From positions 3,286,001-3,350,000 of the forward strand of contig JAFKAC010000001.1 in assembly GCA_025766275.1 (NCBI GenBank): a stretch of 64,000 nucleotides of DNA, in the 5' to 3' direction. The position numbers and the translations under genes are program-made. The notes beneath the pieces were generated by a model. The model was given only the letters and a program-made list of their open reading frames with translations. It was not told the DNA's origin and ran no database searches. Shown here piece after piece: positions 34,864 through 45,947 of this stretch. The DNA is from Lactarius indigo. Lineage: Eukaryota > Basidiomycota > Agaricomycetes > Russulales > Russulaceae. The stretch's first letter is position 1. Every line of letters begins with the position of its first letter.

Positions 34864-36467
34864 TCATTTCTTGGTATTTTTCCTCCTCGGCTTGCGAGTG
34901 GTGGGCTTGTTAGTCCGCACCACATTCTGCGGCTCATTAGCCTCTGCAACTTTCTCGGGCTCAAGCCGCTCCATCTGGCCAGAAGATGGGGCAGGGGACG
35001 GGCTACGAGGGACTGTCAATGGTAGTGGGTCGGGTTGAATTGCTGGAGAGTGAACTTTCGCTTGGCCGAGACAACTGACTAGGTCTGTGATGTCCGAGTC
35101 ATTGGCATAGCCGTTGCGCGTGCTAGGCCCCGAATTATCTGATGATGACGACTCTGTAGAATCCGGATCCTTCCCGAAGAGTACCTTGTCGTACCAGGAA
35201 AGTAGGTCTTTGCGATGCGTAGCAGGAAAACTGAGGATAGCACGTTTATGGCAGTTAAAACACTGCCCCCATGGAATGCGGCTTGGTCCCAACGTCCTCT
35301 CTGAAAAAGATTGGTCCGGGCTGCACGCGTACGTGAGCTACATTATCAAGTTAGCAAAGGAAGGCACTAGATACAAACGCTCATTACTTACCAGGGTGGC
35401 TGCCATTGCAATCATTCCCGGAGTGGCCGAATCGACGCCCCAGATCACTCCCTTTGTCAAGTGTTTCGCAGCGGCCTCACCATCGATTGATGAGGGCCCA
35501 TAAAAAATGAGTTTAAGGAACTAAAAAAAATGTGTCAGTGGTTTATACGGCTATGAAACTCAGGCCACCGTACGCACTTTTACAAGTACCATAGACCGGT
35601 ATGGGCGGTGGCTGCTGACATCATAGTCGGGGAAAATGAGCCGTGGAAAGGGCGCATATGTCATGCCGGGTTTTGCTGGACTTCCGAGGAGCTTTTGAAG
35701 CTCCAGAGAAGTCGTGCGATCAAAGTTCCTGGCAAACAGAGCCGAGCTGAGGTTGAGGCCGTCGAAGAAACGGGGCGCATAGGCGCGCACTGCATGTGCT
35801 GAATTTGCACGTTCTTGATCCAATTGCTTGAGAAACTACACCGCAGCAAATTAATCAGATGCGCCAGGAGAAAATTCGAAAACTTACAATGTTCTTGAAC
35901 GTCATGCTTCGATCAGGGTCCGCAAGTGCCAACCGGAGATGTGGCTTAAGGTCCCTGTACAACTCGGCGATTACACCACGCGCTTCAGAACCACCAGCAG
36001 GATCGTTGTAGCGTGAGGGATTGAGTGGGTCAAGGTGTTCAGGGAAAGGGATTCCGAGCGTGGTTTTTTTAACCCAGAGCTCGCCGACTACGGAAAACCT
36101 ACCCCCGGCAAGCGATATCTCCCTCGACTCCCCCTCCAACGACCCCCTCGCAGCTCTTGAGGTTTTCGTGGACTTGTTCACCTCTTCCAGTTCTTCGTAG
36201 TTGATTCTTAGTGCCTTCAACTCATTGCCGAGCATTTGCTGATGAATCTGGCTGGCTTTGAGCATCTAGTAGAGGTGAGTCAAATTAGCGTAAGAAATGA
36301 CACGAGACTAAATTCATATGACTGACCTCATGCAATTGCTGATTCGAAAGGTTGGGCAGAAGTGTCGACACCGTAGACGTCCGCGCCGAATTGACCTCGT
36401 TGTCTTCCAGGTCTGAACCGTAGGGACCACGTCGTGAAGAGGACGAATCATCGTCATCGGAAGCCAT
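34864..36467 (-). CDS. DUF6698-like protein carried by the transposon
   Basis: Five exons read on the minus strand from the ATG at 36467 to the stop at 34864-34866, with canonical introns and no frame break. The product has an acidic Asp/Ser start, a helical segment (MLKASQIHQQMLGNELKALR), then the conserved core: ELYRDLKPHLRLALADPDRS, RFFDGLNLSSALFARNFDRT, FPRLIFPDYDVSSHRPYRS, FLKLIFYGPSSIDEGEAA, GVIWGVDSATPGMIAMAATL and DLLSWYDKVLFG. It ends in a Ser/Pro- and Lys-rich tail. I match the core from memory to the basidiomycete family DUF6698, which has no known function. Its open, spliced state inside the element suggests selection as transposon cargo. Confidence 0.65.
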
Positions 36468-36689
36468 GTAAAAAAGTTCTGCAAGTCGAGAGGGGGGTGA
36501 AGATCAGTGGATTAGCTATGCGACTACCTTATAATCCTTATAATGGACTCTCAACCCCCAAATAAAAAAATTCAGCCGAGAGACCCTGTCCACTGTCCAC
36601 GTACAAAGCCACCTGGTAAACGGAGATCGGGGGTGCAGCACACAAGTATTAATAGACATACTTACGTTGATATCTGGGCACGTCTCCAG

Positions 36690-37183
36690 TTAAGATCTCG
36701 GCTCGGTCCAAGGAATGGTCCAACCTAGAACGAATGTAATAGCGAAGGAGGTGCTGATAGTAAGATCAGTACAGTACCTCATGATAGGGGAAAAGGACGC
36801 GAGTTCGTCGGCTACATGGTTACTGTGCTGATACTTGTGTGCGACCTCATCGGAGACATAGGTGGTAGCGATACGGGAAAATTCCTGGCAGCGAGTGTCA
36901 CTGGGGTTGACAAAAGTTCCGTCCTCTGAATCAGCTGATGTATTAGCGTCGCTTCCCAAAGCTTGTGAAGACAACCTGGGGGTAGCCACGTAAAACCCCC
37001 GATCGCAGTAACATTGGGTTTGCGCCGTTGGACAAAGTCCCGAACTTGTCCTGGTACCCAATTGAGATTGTCGATTCTGGTGTGCTCGTGAAGACGACCA
37101 GCTTTATCTAGAACGATTACATGGAAAGTCAGATAATCACAATCAATTAAAAGAATAGTCACGACGCACCTACAATGGTCCAA
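36690..37183 (-). pseudogene. SPT6: Captured fragment of transcription elongation factor SPT6
   Basis: On the minus strand two overlapping frames together read VIVLDKAGRLHEHTRIDNLN, RDFVQRRKPNVTAIGGF, then one frame over YVATPRLSSQ, and TYVSDEVAHKYQHSNHVADE, LASFSPIMRYCTDL. This matches the YqgF-like region of fungal Spt6 (..GRL.EH..IDNL.., RRKP..I.IGGF, YV.D.VA..YQHS..A..EF). A one-base deletion near the GGF codons breaks the frame, and only this internal piece of the large gene is present. It therefore looks like a host fragment picked up by the transposon, lying between the DUF6698-like gene and the transposase. Confidence 0.6.
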
Positions 37184-37368
37184 TTAAACGCAGCACGGGG
37201 CAGGTGCTGGATTGGCGTGGAAGTGATTAATAATGATGAGACAATATTGGCTGGTGTTATTCGACGTAATATTGGTCTTTGTTGATCTCCCACGCTTACT
37301 GTAATAACTATATTATCACTTTCTCTGACCGCCCACCATTCCTACTCTTTGCTCTACTCCCTCTACTT

Positions 37369-40300
37369 ATGCCAAAAGCGAGTCAATCCCCGAGCAAGGT
37401 AAAGAAATGTCAATTATGTCGCGTTTCATTTCGCGCCCAGAATCTTCCAGCCCATATTAAGAAATGTGAGAGAGAACGAAGGGAACGCCAGGGGGAAATA
37501 AACTACGCGAAGACCCGGGAGAGGAGACTTCGCACACTAGAGGCAGGTCACGATGGTACGTGATGGACACACCATATCATATTTGATATACTGACCGACG
37601 ATCCAGAGTTTTCAGCCCCAGGTGTCGCCATTCCAGACGAACCCCAAACCTTTGACTTCATTGCTGCCGACCCGATGGACTTTGATGCGGGCTTTGAAAC
37701 AGCAGGTACGTAGTATTTCGATCTTCCTACCTATTGGTTGATGTGATCACCCACCCAGTGCGTGAACCGACACCCCCTTCTGTCACAATGACGACTGGCC
37801 CCCCTGCGAGACCCCCCGCATTTACAATCGAATACCATCCAAATAGTGGACGAGCGCCACAAGGTCCTGGCGATAACAGCTGCAAACGCAAACGTCCCAG
37901 TCCCCCTAAGGCCGAGCCATGGCGTCCATTCTTTCAAACGCGCGAAGACTTCCTGTTCTCGGAGGTTCTCATGGAGGCCGGGATGAACAAGGATCGCACT
38001 GAGCGTCTCATTGAAGTTGTCAGACTCTGTATCGAGGGCAAGGGTAAACTTACCTTCTCAAATTACTCTGACATTCGGGGTGCGTGGGAGCGCGCATCGC
38101 TTCAACTGACCGCTGTAAGCGCAGGAATTCTACTGAAGTTTAGTCACTAATATTTTCAAGGTCTAGTTTGATTTCTGCAATATTTCAGTCCCTTACGATG
38201 GTGTGGATCGGACGTTTGAGATACCTTATCGTCCACTATGGGACTGGGCAGTCGACCTCATCATGGACCCGCAATTGACCCAATATTTCGAATGGGACGC
38301 GCAGAAGGTTTTTAAGCACGACGGGGAGAATATCTCTCGTGTATATGACGAGCCTTGGACCGCGGGCTCGTTCTGGAACTTTCAAGTACGCATATTACTA
38401 TTTATCCCTTGTAACAGTCGAGTCCGTATACCTTTTTTGTTGTTGAACAAATTATCGTTGTAGTCCGGGATCCCCAAGGGTGCGCGCCCGCTATGCTTCA
38501 TCCTTTATGCGGATAAGTCGAAGCTGTCAAGCTTCGGCACAGAAAAGGCTTACCCAGTGATCGCTCGCTGCGCGAATCTACCAGCTGAGATTCGGAATCG
38601 CAATAGCGGCGTTGGCGGTGGGCGCATTGTCGGGTGGTTGCCGGATGTAAGTTCTCTGGTTAATAAGTATCTGATATTGCACCGTAACACTCATTCTAGA
38701 TCCGGGAAACTGCAGAGGGCTCTGGGAAGACCGAATTCACCAACTTCAAACGCGAGGTCTGGCATCGTGCATTTTACTACATAATCGAATCCATTGTCGA
38801 CAAATCTAAGGTGGGCTGCTGGCTTCAGTGCGCTGATGGCACCCAACAGCAATTTTTCCCTGGCGTCATCACATTATCTGCCGACTATGAAGAACAGTAA
38901 TACATATTTTATTCTCTGTCACCGCCTGAATTGACTGACCCCAATGTATTAGGTGCGTTATGTCTCTAATCCGGGGTGCTCGTGGAAAAATGCCCTGCCC
39001 GATTTGTTTCGTCCCCGACCACCAGCTCGCTGACGTCTCACAAACTTGGCCACTGAGGACAACGGAACGGATGCGGGAACTTATTGAAGAAGGGAGAACC
39101 TTCGACAAGAGGGGTCGCGAGCACCATTTCTCTAGATATGGGATTCGTGATGTCGATGTGAGTCTCATGATTATTTTGTCCATTAATTATGTGTAACGGT
39201 GGGTCTAGAATGTGTTCTGGCATGTCAACAATTCCGACCCATATCGCGCGTTATCATTTGACAGGCTTCACGCGAACAATAATGGCATATTCGGGAATCA
39301 TTTATGGAAGAGGTTCAAGGGTCTCTTTAAGGATACCCTAATAGGCCGCGCTGCCGCAACGAAACTCGAACAACAGTACTATACTATTTCCCGTCTCATA
39401 CAAGTCAATGTCCCAGCGCTAACTTCACTCCACTCCCTCAGGTTCAATCTCGCGCCCCGCTGGCGTGGTCTAAATCACTTTTCTGAAGTGATGCATGTGG
39501 ATTTTACAGACGGTGGGAAGAACGAGGATATATCCAAGGTGTGTCAATTATATGCGGCCTCATCTCATCGACTGACAAACTCAGGTTGTGGTCTTTGCTG
39601 CACACAACCTTTTTCCCCCGGACAAAGATAAAGAAGAGTGGAAGTTACTACTCTGCCTGCGAAGTTTTTCCATCTTGGATTTACTTCTATCTTTAGAGGT
39701 ACGCACGGAGGAGACGATTCTGGCTGGGCGGAGCGAACTAGAGAGGTTCGGGACCCTCATGAAGGTACTCAATCTCTTTTGATGATCCGGTGGTACTGAT
39801 CTATTTAGCAGGAGTATACCGAATTATGTAATAAATTGGAGGAGGATCCGCAGAGTAAAACCACAGCCAAAAGCTGGAACTTCCCCAAGATGCACGCGTT
39901 GGTCCACAGCTTCGACGATATCGAAGCGAAAGGTACCTCACGTAACTACAATACGAAGCCAAACGAGAAGATGCACGGCTTCCTCAGGAAGCTGTACTTA
40001 AATCGGACCAATTTCAAGCGTGTTGCATCTCAGGTTCGTCGCATACCTTATCTTTATCTATTCAATTTGTGATGATCTCTCAAAAATAGATCTTAAAACA
40101 CGAACACACTTTGCTCATTGCGGTGTTGATTCGGGAACAAATCAACGAACTCGACGCGGCTATACGTGAGGCGGCGACGAACGATGATGACATTGGATGC
40201 GACGCTTTGGGGAGCACTCAGGAACAAGATATTGGTTCCTCCGTAGAACCCCCAGTACAAGATGGTCCATCATGTCAAAAGAGAAGGTCGACGTTCGATG

Positions 40301-41131
40301 CCGGGGCTGTTATTTTGCGATCACGACAGTCTCCTGTCACATTTGGGGCTCTTGAAGCCCTGGGGGTTCAAAATAAGACTTTCAGGAACTTCCGTGTGAG
40401 GCTCGCGGCATGGTTGACTAACACAATGTCATTGTATGACTTCACTTTTGCACCAGGCTGTATGCGCGTTGAATTTCAGGCTGAAGACAAGGTGAGTTTC
40501 GCATCTAATCTGGTATTTTGGCTCATAGCCTTTTAAGATCACGGAATACAGGTCGATGAAAGTATGTTATGAATCGATGGTCGACTGGAAACAATACCTG
40601 GACTACCTATATTGTAGCCCGCGATTCCATGGCCTCGAGAGACGCGATTTCGTTATTCTCAAGACAACAAATGGGTTCATTTTTGCGGAGCTTCTGTTTA
40701 TATTCACCACCTCAGTCGCAGATTATACATTCCCTATTTGCCTGGTGCGCCCCCTTGACGCCGCAAGCCAACCACGGTCCAAGGATGTCAATTTGAGGCT
40801 TCGTCGTCTCCGCTCCAAGTCATCAACAGAGTTCTTTTTTGCGCAGTCAATTGTGCGTGGTGCGCCACTCATTCAAACCTTCGATAATATGTCTGGCGAC
40901 TACTTCGTGATGGATGTCGTTGACCACAGCGGCGACCTATTCATTCGTTGTAACGAAATATTCGGACGGCAATGTATTCGCAATTATATTCCATCTGATC
41001 CCATTTGGCTTATTCCCCTCTTAGGACTACTACATCGGAGACTAATGTACAAGGTAAGACTCATTTATCCATTTCATATTTCATTGGCTGATGCTTTCGT
41101 CACGGTATGCTTTCACCGGTTAGTTGTTTAA
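37369..41131 (+). CDS. Plavaka-type transposase
   Basis: A many-exon gene begins MPKASQSPSKVKKCQLCRVS with a small Cys/His zinc knuckle (CQLC...H...C). It continues with the family blocks: YRPLWDWAVDLIMDPQLTQY, HDGENISRVYDEPWTAGSFW, ARPLCFILYADKSKLSSFG, CANLPAEIRNRN, GGRIVGWLPD, GVITLSADYEEQCVMSLIRG, MPCPICFVPDHQL, VFWHVNNSDPYRALSFDRLH, RWRGLNHFSEVMHVDFTDGG, RTEETILAGRSELERFGTLM, WNFPKMHALVHSFDDIEAKG and RNYNTKPNEKMHGFLRKLY. This is the Plavaka class of basidiomycete CACTA-like transposases. Every junction I checked splices in phase (for example EEQ|C with acceptor ..tattag), and I saw no stop or frame break, so it may be active. It catalyses cut-and-paste mobilisation. Confidence 0.88.
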
Positions 41132-41179
41132 TTGTTCTGAACCGAAATAGCCACTCTCTTGTCGACAGTAATGAAAAAT

Positions 41180-41663
41180 CGATCTAAGTGGTCATCGTCA
41201 TTGATGAAAACTTGCGCAGAACGACAACCAAGTTCGCAATCGTGCTCTTAGGGTATTGAGACCAGCCGCCGCCAGAGATTTCTCCGATGGTAAGCAGAAG
41301 CCCAAGATACGCCAACTCTGCAAGAACGTGCAGAAGGCCATACGAGATGCCGCATCACGTCTGCTAGCATTCATCAGAATTGGGGGGTCCACGCCGAGTC
41401 CCGCTGGTACCCCACACGCTCCGCCGTCTCACGGGATATCTGGCGGTACCTCCTTGGCCTCCGTGACGCTCGCGGTGAGTTTGCCGAGCGTGTCCTTGAA
41501 GCCATCAGGCGAGGTACACTGCCGAAGTCGCCAAATTAAGCGTGGCGAACGCGGATCTTAGCCAGTTGTGCGCGGAACTGGAACACGAGCTAGCCCAATC
41601 CCGCAAAGAGGTACATTTTGCCACGGAACGTGTCGACAGTGCTAACAATCAACACCCCACGTA
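41180..41663 (+). CDS. Possible small coiled-coil ORF of the transposon
   Basis: Frames here read WGVHAESRWYPTRSAVSRDI, WRYLLGLRDARGEFAERVLE and, after a shift or short intron, LSVANADLSQLCAELEHELA followed by QSRKE, a heptad-like helix. Codon-like character and position after the transposase suggest either a second element-encoded protein or the end of the transposase. No family recognised; start and splice sites are uncertain. Confidence 0.35.
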
Positions 41664-42311
41664 ACATACCGCCTCCTCCCAGACAACCTTTCGCGAGCAC
41701 GCACGCAGTTTCCGCAGGAACTGATCGAACGTCACCGCACATCAACGAGAACACATCTGAGCCAGGCGTAAAGGGGGGTACCTCACAGGGAGGCAGAAAC
41801 CATAAAGACACCCAAACGCGTGCGCATTCCATCCAACTACGAACAATCCAACTTCACTATACTATTGCTAAGGGTTGTTATTCCCCATTCCTGCTGCCCG
41901 CGAACGCGTACGCAGATCTGACGCGCAGGAGTCGTCAAATTGATGGAGGGAGAGTCAGCCTGGGACAGCAGGCAAGCGCAGAAGACCCACCTATTGTTGC
42001 GCTCCGGCACGGGCGCAGATCGAACATCCGCACGGAGAATCGCCTCGGGGCGGGTCGGTTTCTTGAACTGGGGTGGGGGGCGGCGGCGGCGGCGGGAGGG
42101 CCGCAGGAGCAACAGGACCAGGGTCCACTTAGGCGAGGTTCGAGTCAGCCAATTCGCCTTCCCTGCAGATTCGAGTGCGAGTACTCACCGACGTTCAACA
42201 CGATCCGTCGACGCTTTCGCGGGGTGTCCGGGAGCTGCTCTCGTTTACGTGTATTCGAGGGGTTCATGATCAGTGGTTGACGAAGGAAAACCGACGATGG
42301 TTGGCGCTCGT
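41664..42311. other. Transposon segment without an assignable gene
   Basis: Open frames are present on both strands but none shows domain motifs or splice support. Confidence 0.35.
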
Positions 42312-43135
42312 CTAGTCGGGAAACCGCGCGCAGCGCCAACGTCCGCTTATTACTAACTTCGACTTTTTTGTCGCCTCGACCCCTGCGCGTGTGCGCTCCT
42401 GCTTGCCCTTGCCATTCCCCAGCATCTCTTCAACGATTTCGGCCCACACGCCTCTGACGAACTCACTAACAGCCCTGCGGACCTTGGCGTCTTCATCAAA
42501 AACAAGTATGCGCAGTTTCTCGCGCTGTTCATCCTCGAGTAGTCGACGCGCAGCGACAGCACCGATGACAGCAACGTGAACAGCGAGCTCCATGTCCCAC
42601 GCCGCCATCTCGACAAGACGAGGCTTGAATCGTTCTGTGAAGGTCTGTATGGATCCGATGTAGTCCGTGTTCTCGTAGACGCCAGAGAGTGATTTGACAG
42701 CCTCCAGACGGACTTAAGTATTAGAATCCGAGAGGACTCACCCGACGTAGCGAAGATACGTGCCGTCAAGGAAGTGGCCAGGGTATTTTTGAACCATAAA
42801 CCGATGGAACGAACGCACTCCGCACGAATAGATGGGTCCAGATCACGATAACGGTTCACGAAAACGCGATGGAATTGCTCATGTAGGAAAACCAACCGAT
42901 CTCAACGAACAAAGCGTGTACCTATCTACGAGCTCCTTCAAGAACTCGGCCAAATTTGTTTTCCGCTCGCGCACCTCTACCGCTCTATTCTCCGGCTCTT
43001 TCTCTCGGCTAGTGGTGGCCATGGTCTTGTTTCTCGCCGTACGTTTCTTCTCCCCAGCCCTTTGCCTACCCAGGACACCGGCCTCCTTATCTACAAAAGC
43101 AGCGACATCAGTATTTCTAGAGCAACGACAGTATT
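42312..43135 (-). pseudogene. SCC3: Captured, decayed fragment of cohesin subunit SCC3 (STAG/SA)
   Basis: Minus-strand frames read DVAAFVDKEAGVLGRQRAGE, VRERKTNLAEFLKELVDR, then FVNRYRDLDPSIRAECVRSI and GLWFK, then (one frame over) YPGHFLDGTYLRYVG, VLSDSNT, VRLEAVKSLSGVYENTDYIG, TERFKPRLVEMAAWDMELAV, LLEDEQREKLRILVFDEDAK and VRRAVSEFVRGVWAEIVEEM. That is the STAG region of Scc3/Irr1. It carries a one-base deletion after LWFK and in-frame stops at 42738-42740 (where Trp is expected) and 42714-42716. Both stops are consistent with G:C to A:T transitions. Only this internal segment of the cohesin gene is present. Confidence 0.72.
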
Positions 43136-43259
43136 AGCTGTATATCGAAAACACGTTGTGATGAGGACATGCAAGTAATCCAAGTTTGGATGATTGCCAT
43201 CACGTCCGTCGTAATATATAGCACGCCAATCTCGGCGGCAGAAACAACGAGACGTTCAA

Positions 43260-43500
43260 AGAATTCTGAGGGCCCTCTGGCAATTATAATTTGATTATAA
43301 TGTACCTTCTCAATCGTGCGACTTTATTATAATACGTTGTCTCCCTTATGATAGTCTTATGATAGCTTGTAATTGTTGGTAAGTCTTATGATATTTATAA
43401 TTACAAGCAACGTGCTTCTAATGTGCTTTTAAGACCTTAATAATGCCTTGAAATTACCTTACAATCTTAATTATAAGCCGGTTCGATTATAAGGTGCTCC
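43260..43500. repeat. AT-rich subterminal repeat region, right
   Basis: Repeated attataat, cttatgata and ttataatt motifs mirror the left side of the element. Confidence 0.6.
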
Positions 43501-43514
43501 GGGATTTTGCGACA
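43485..43514 (-). repeat. Right terminal inverted repeat of the transposon
   Basis: Ends ..gggattttgcgaca, the inverse of the left end; followed by aa and then host intron sequence leading to the CRN acceptor. Confidence 0.75.
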
Positions 43515-43535
43515 AAGGTCTGTTACACCTTACAG

Positions 43536-45197
43536 GTAGACTTGAACGAAGCGACCACTGGTATTTCAAATTTTCGGCCCATCAACGCACATTCCCTCAA
43601 ATCAACAGGTGTGATTTCTGAGATATGGCCAACAAAACCACTCCAGGGTCACATTTCTGTCTTCGTCCACCTACCCAGCCGTGTGTAGAACTTTATTTGT
43701 CTATTTGAACGACGTTCATTTCGTTAGAAACTACCCTTGGCAAGCGACCCTTTGCTCACGATGAGTTCGATTTTGTCTCAGGTTCAAAAATCTTGACATT
43801 CCCACCTTCTGATTTGGGAAAGCTGGCCAAATACAAGTCGTTGCAAAGAAAATCAGACGAAAGGATACTCGACGACCGTCCTGAGGCGGATCGGGTTCCC
43901 CCGGCATCCCTCCTCTACCATGGCTTCGGCCACTTTATGGACAACTCCAGACCTCGCAAGGGTATACGTGTGGATGAGGTGCAGCGCGACTTAGAAAGGC
44001 GCGTTGATGACTTCGCAGTGAAAATGACCACGTTCTACCGCAACGAAGAATCAAGGAGGGAAAAGGGTTTAGATGCTTTAGGAGACATTTTGGGTAGAGA
44101 ACTCACAGCGGCCGCCATTGGAAGTGTCTATACAGATGGTCACCATTGTGGGCCACACAAGTCAGTGACGTGCGTTGTCGAATTCAAAAACGAACTTGTT
44201 GACATTAGCTCGATGCCCATGATCAAGCTCACTGGCCACGTCGCGCATTCGCACAAACAATCCTTGGGTTATCAATCCGGACCCTTGTTTAAGGGTTGGA
44301 ATGTGCCGAGTCTCGGCCTGACTGTCGTTGGTAAGGAAATATATGGGCATTCAAGTGGGTCTGACACGGATGAACCTCAGGCCCATATGTCACCTTCTAC
44401 GGCGTCATTTTCCTCGGGCAGTGCCAGTTGTCCCCCTTACCCCCACATTATCATGCGTGGCGTCCGCATGCGAAGGTGACGACCGCACGGCACTTTACGC
44501 TGCCTTTTCTGGGGCATTGGCCCTCTTACGCCACATAGATGAAGATGTGCAACGCTATCGCCTCGTACCACCCACATTGCCACATGCAGACCGCCGGTTT
44601 CCGTATGTTTCAGAAGTGCCAAAGTATCACACTTCTGCCGAGAACGCTGAGAACGAGAAATTTCAATTCAGGATTCTCAGGCACCTCATTCCCAATGCAC
44701 CCAACCACCACCTCTACATTGCCAAAACTTTAAGTGACCAACAAAAGGAAATCGTCGTGAAATTTACACGTCGATACTCAATTGAACTCCATGCTTTTTG
44801 TGCCGACCGGGAGCGCGCACCGAACATTCTCGGCTTCGGGCCAGTCCCAGGAGGGTGGTTTGTCGTTGCCATGGACTACATTTCAGAGGCTGTGTACCCT
44901 TCTCAATCAACCGATCTCGTCCGTCTTCGTGGTATGTGGGCACACGACTTGACAACTCTTGTGCGTTCTTTTCACAACCAAGGCTTGGTCCACGGTGACC
45001 TTCGCCAGCCAAACATGATTTGCCGTGGAGAAAGAATCATGCTAATTGACTTCGATTGGGGTGGGCGACTCGGAGAGGCTTCATATCCACATGCGCAGCT
45101 CAATCCGCAGTTGACTACCGGACGACAGAGCGTCGACGAGGAAATCACAAAAGATGATGATAATCGAATCTTGCAGCAAACCCTTCAGGAATTTTAG
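43536..45197 (+). CDS. Crinkler-kinase gene, downstream exons (end of CRN domain plus protein-kinase-like domain)
   Basis: Exon 2 starts after a CAG acceptor at 43535 and completes the CRN header: ISEIWPTKPLQGHISVFVHL. Next come FDFVSGSKILTFPPSDLGKL, DDRPEADRVPPASLLYHGFG.., GSVYTDGHHCGPHKSVTCVV, LTPTLSCVASACEGDDRTAL, YIAKTLSDQQKEIVVKFTRR, YSIELHAFCADRERAPNILG and a kinase catalytic region GLVHGDLRQPNMICRG with MLIDFDWGGRLGEASYP. HGD..N and DFD replace the usual HRD..N and DFG, as in other Agaricomycete CRN-kinases. Between about 44330 and 44440 the frame changes; an intron with donor GTAAGG and acceptor GGGCAG would fix it, or a one-base error. The stop is at 45195-45197. Role probably signalling or conflict-related; unproven. 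Confidence 0.75.
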
Positions 45198-45947
45198 TTT
45201 GTAGTTTTATTCTTGTTATTACAAGTTGGCCAGAGAGGCGTTGAACCTGTTCGAAATCGTGTGGCATGATATTGGCCAGCCAAAGATGACGAAACGATTG
45301 GTGTCAACAGCAGAGGCGTCGAGGTACACTTTTTTTGAATCCATTTTTGTGTGCCTGAGGGCAGAACACCCTATGTAGCACTACACTTTCAATGTACTAC
45401 GCGTCCAAGCCTCCCCAGTTCCCAATGTCCTCGCTTTATGTCATAGGTCTCCCCCGACCCCCGGTTGGAAGAAGGCATGGCTTGTCAAGCGTTGAGATTG
45501 GTGAGGCGTAAGGTGCGGCACGGGACGACCGTTATGGATCCAGCTGTAATCCTCCCAACAGATGGGCAGAAAAAATAGAGCGCACTATGCACGCCTCCAG
45601 AATCTCTCAACTGCCAGACTAAAAAAGGCTCTAGGTCGTGAAGAGGCCAGACAGGTGCTTTGTATTCATCCGTGTCTGCGATCACACGACTGACAGTCCA
45701 CCCCCAGATACAACACATCTCACGATCAGGAACTCCAAATATTTCCCTATGGCAGGCCTCGATAGTAGTCGTGGGGGTGGTGACGACGCCAGTGCAAAGT
45801 CCCGACATTACCGAGTCGACCGCGCTTGAGCACTTCAACTCGATCCTTCAAAGCGTATAAAGGTGTGCAGCAGAAGCCGAAGGGTCCCGAAGAAAACGCA
45901 CACATTACACCGGGCAGTCTGAGAAGACCATACGCAGACAAAAAAAA
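45198..45947. other. Intergenic stretch after the Crinkler-kinase gene
   Basis: A minus-strand frame of 117 codons (45485-45838) has no recognisable features or splice support. I cannot support a gene here. Confidence 0.35.

Larger units (their letters stand above)
33400..43514. mobile_element. 10.1-kb Plavaka-type (CACTA superfamily) DNA transposon inside a Crinkler-kinase intron
   Basis: The ends form imperfect terminal inverted repeats. The left begins tgtcgcaaaattcgggcg and the reverse complement of the right begins tgtcgcaaaatcccgga; both then run into ..ttataat. The flanking dinucleotide aa on both sides is a possible 2-bp target duplication, the size expected for CACTA-like elements. 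Inside both ends are AT-rich arrays of ttataat-type motifs. Cargo, left to right: an unclassified segment (33.8-34.8 kb), a DUF6698-like gene (-), an SPT6 fragment (-), the transposase (+), a coiled-coil ORF (+) and an SCC3 fragment (-). The open transposase suggests a fairly recent insertion. Confidence 0.85.

Noticed and set aside
44330..44440. Treating the Crinkler-kinase as a pseudogene because of the frame change
   Set aside because: A normal GT..AG intron can account for it and all downstream conserved blocks are open.
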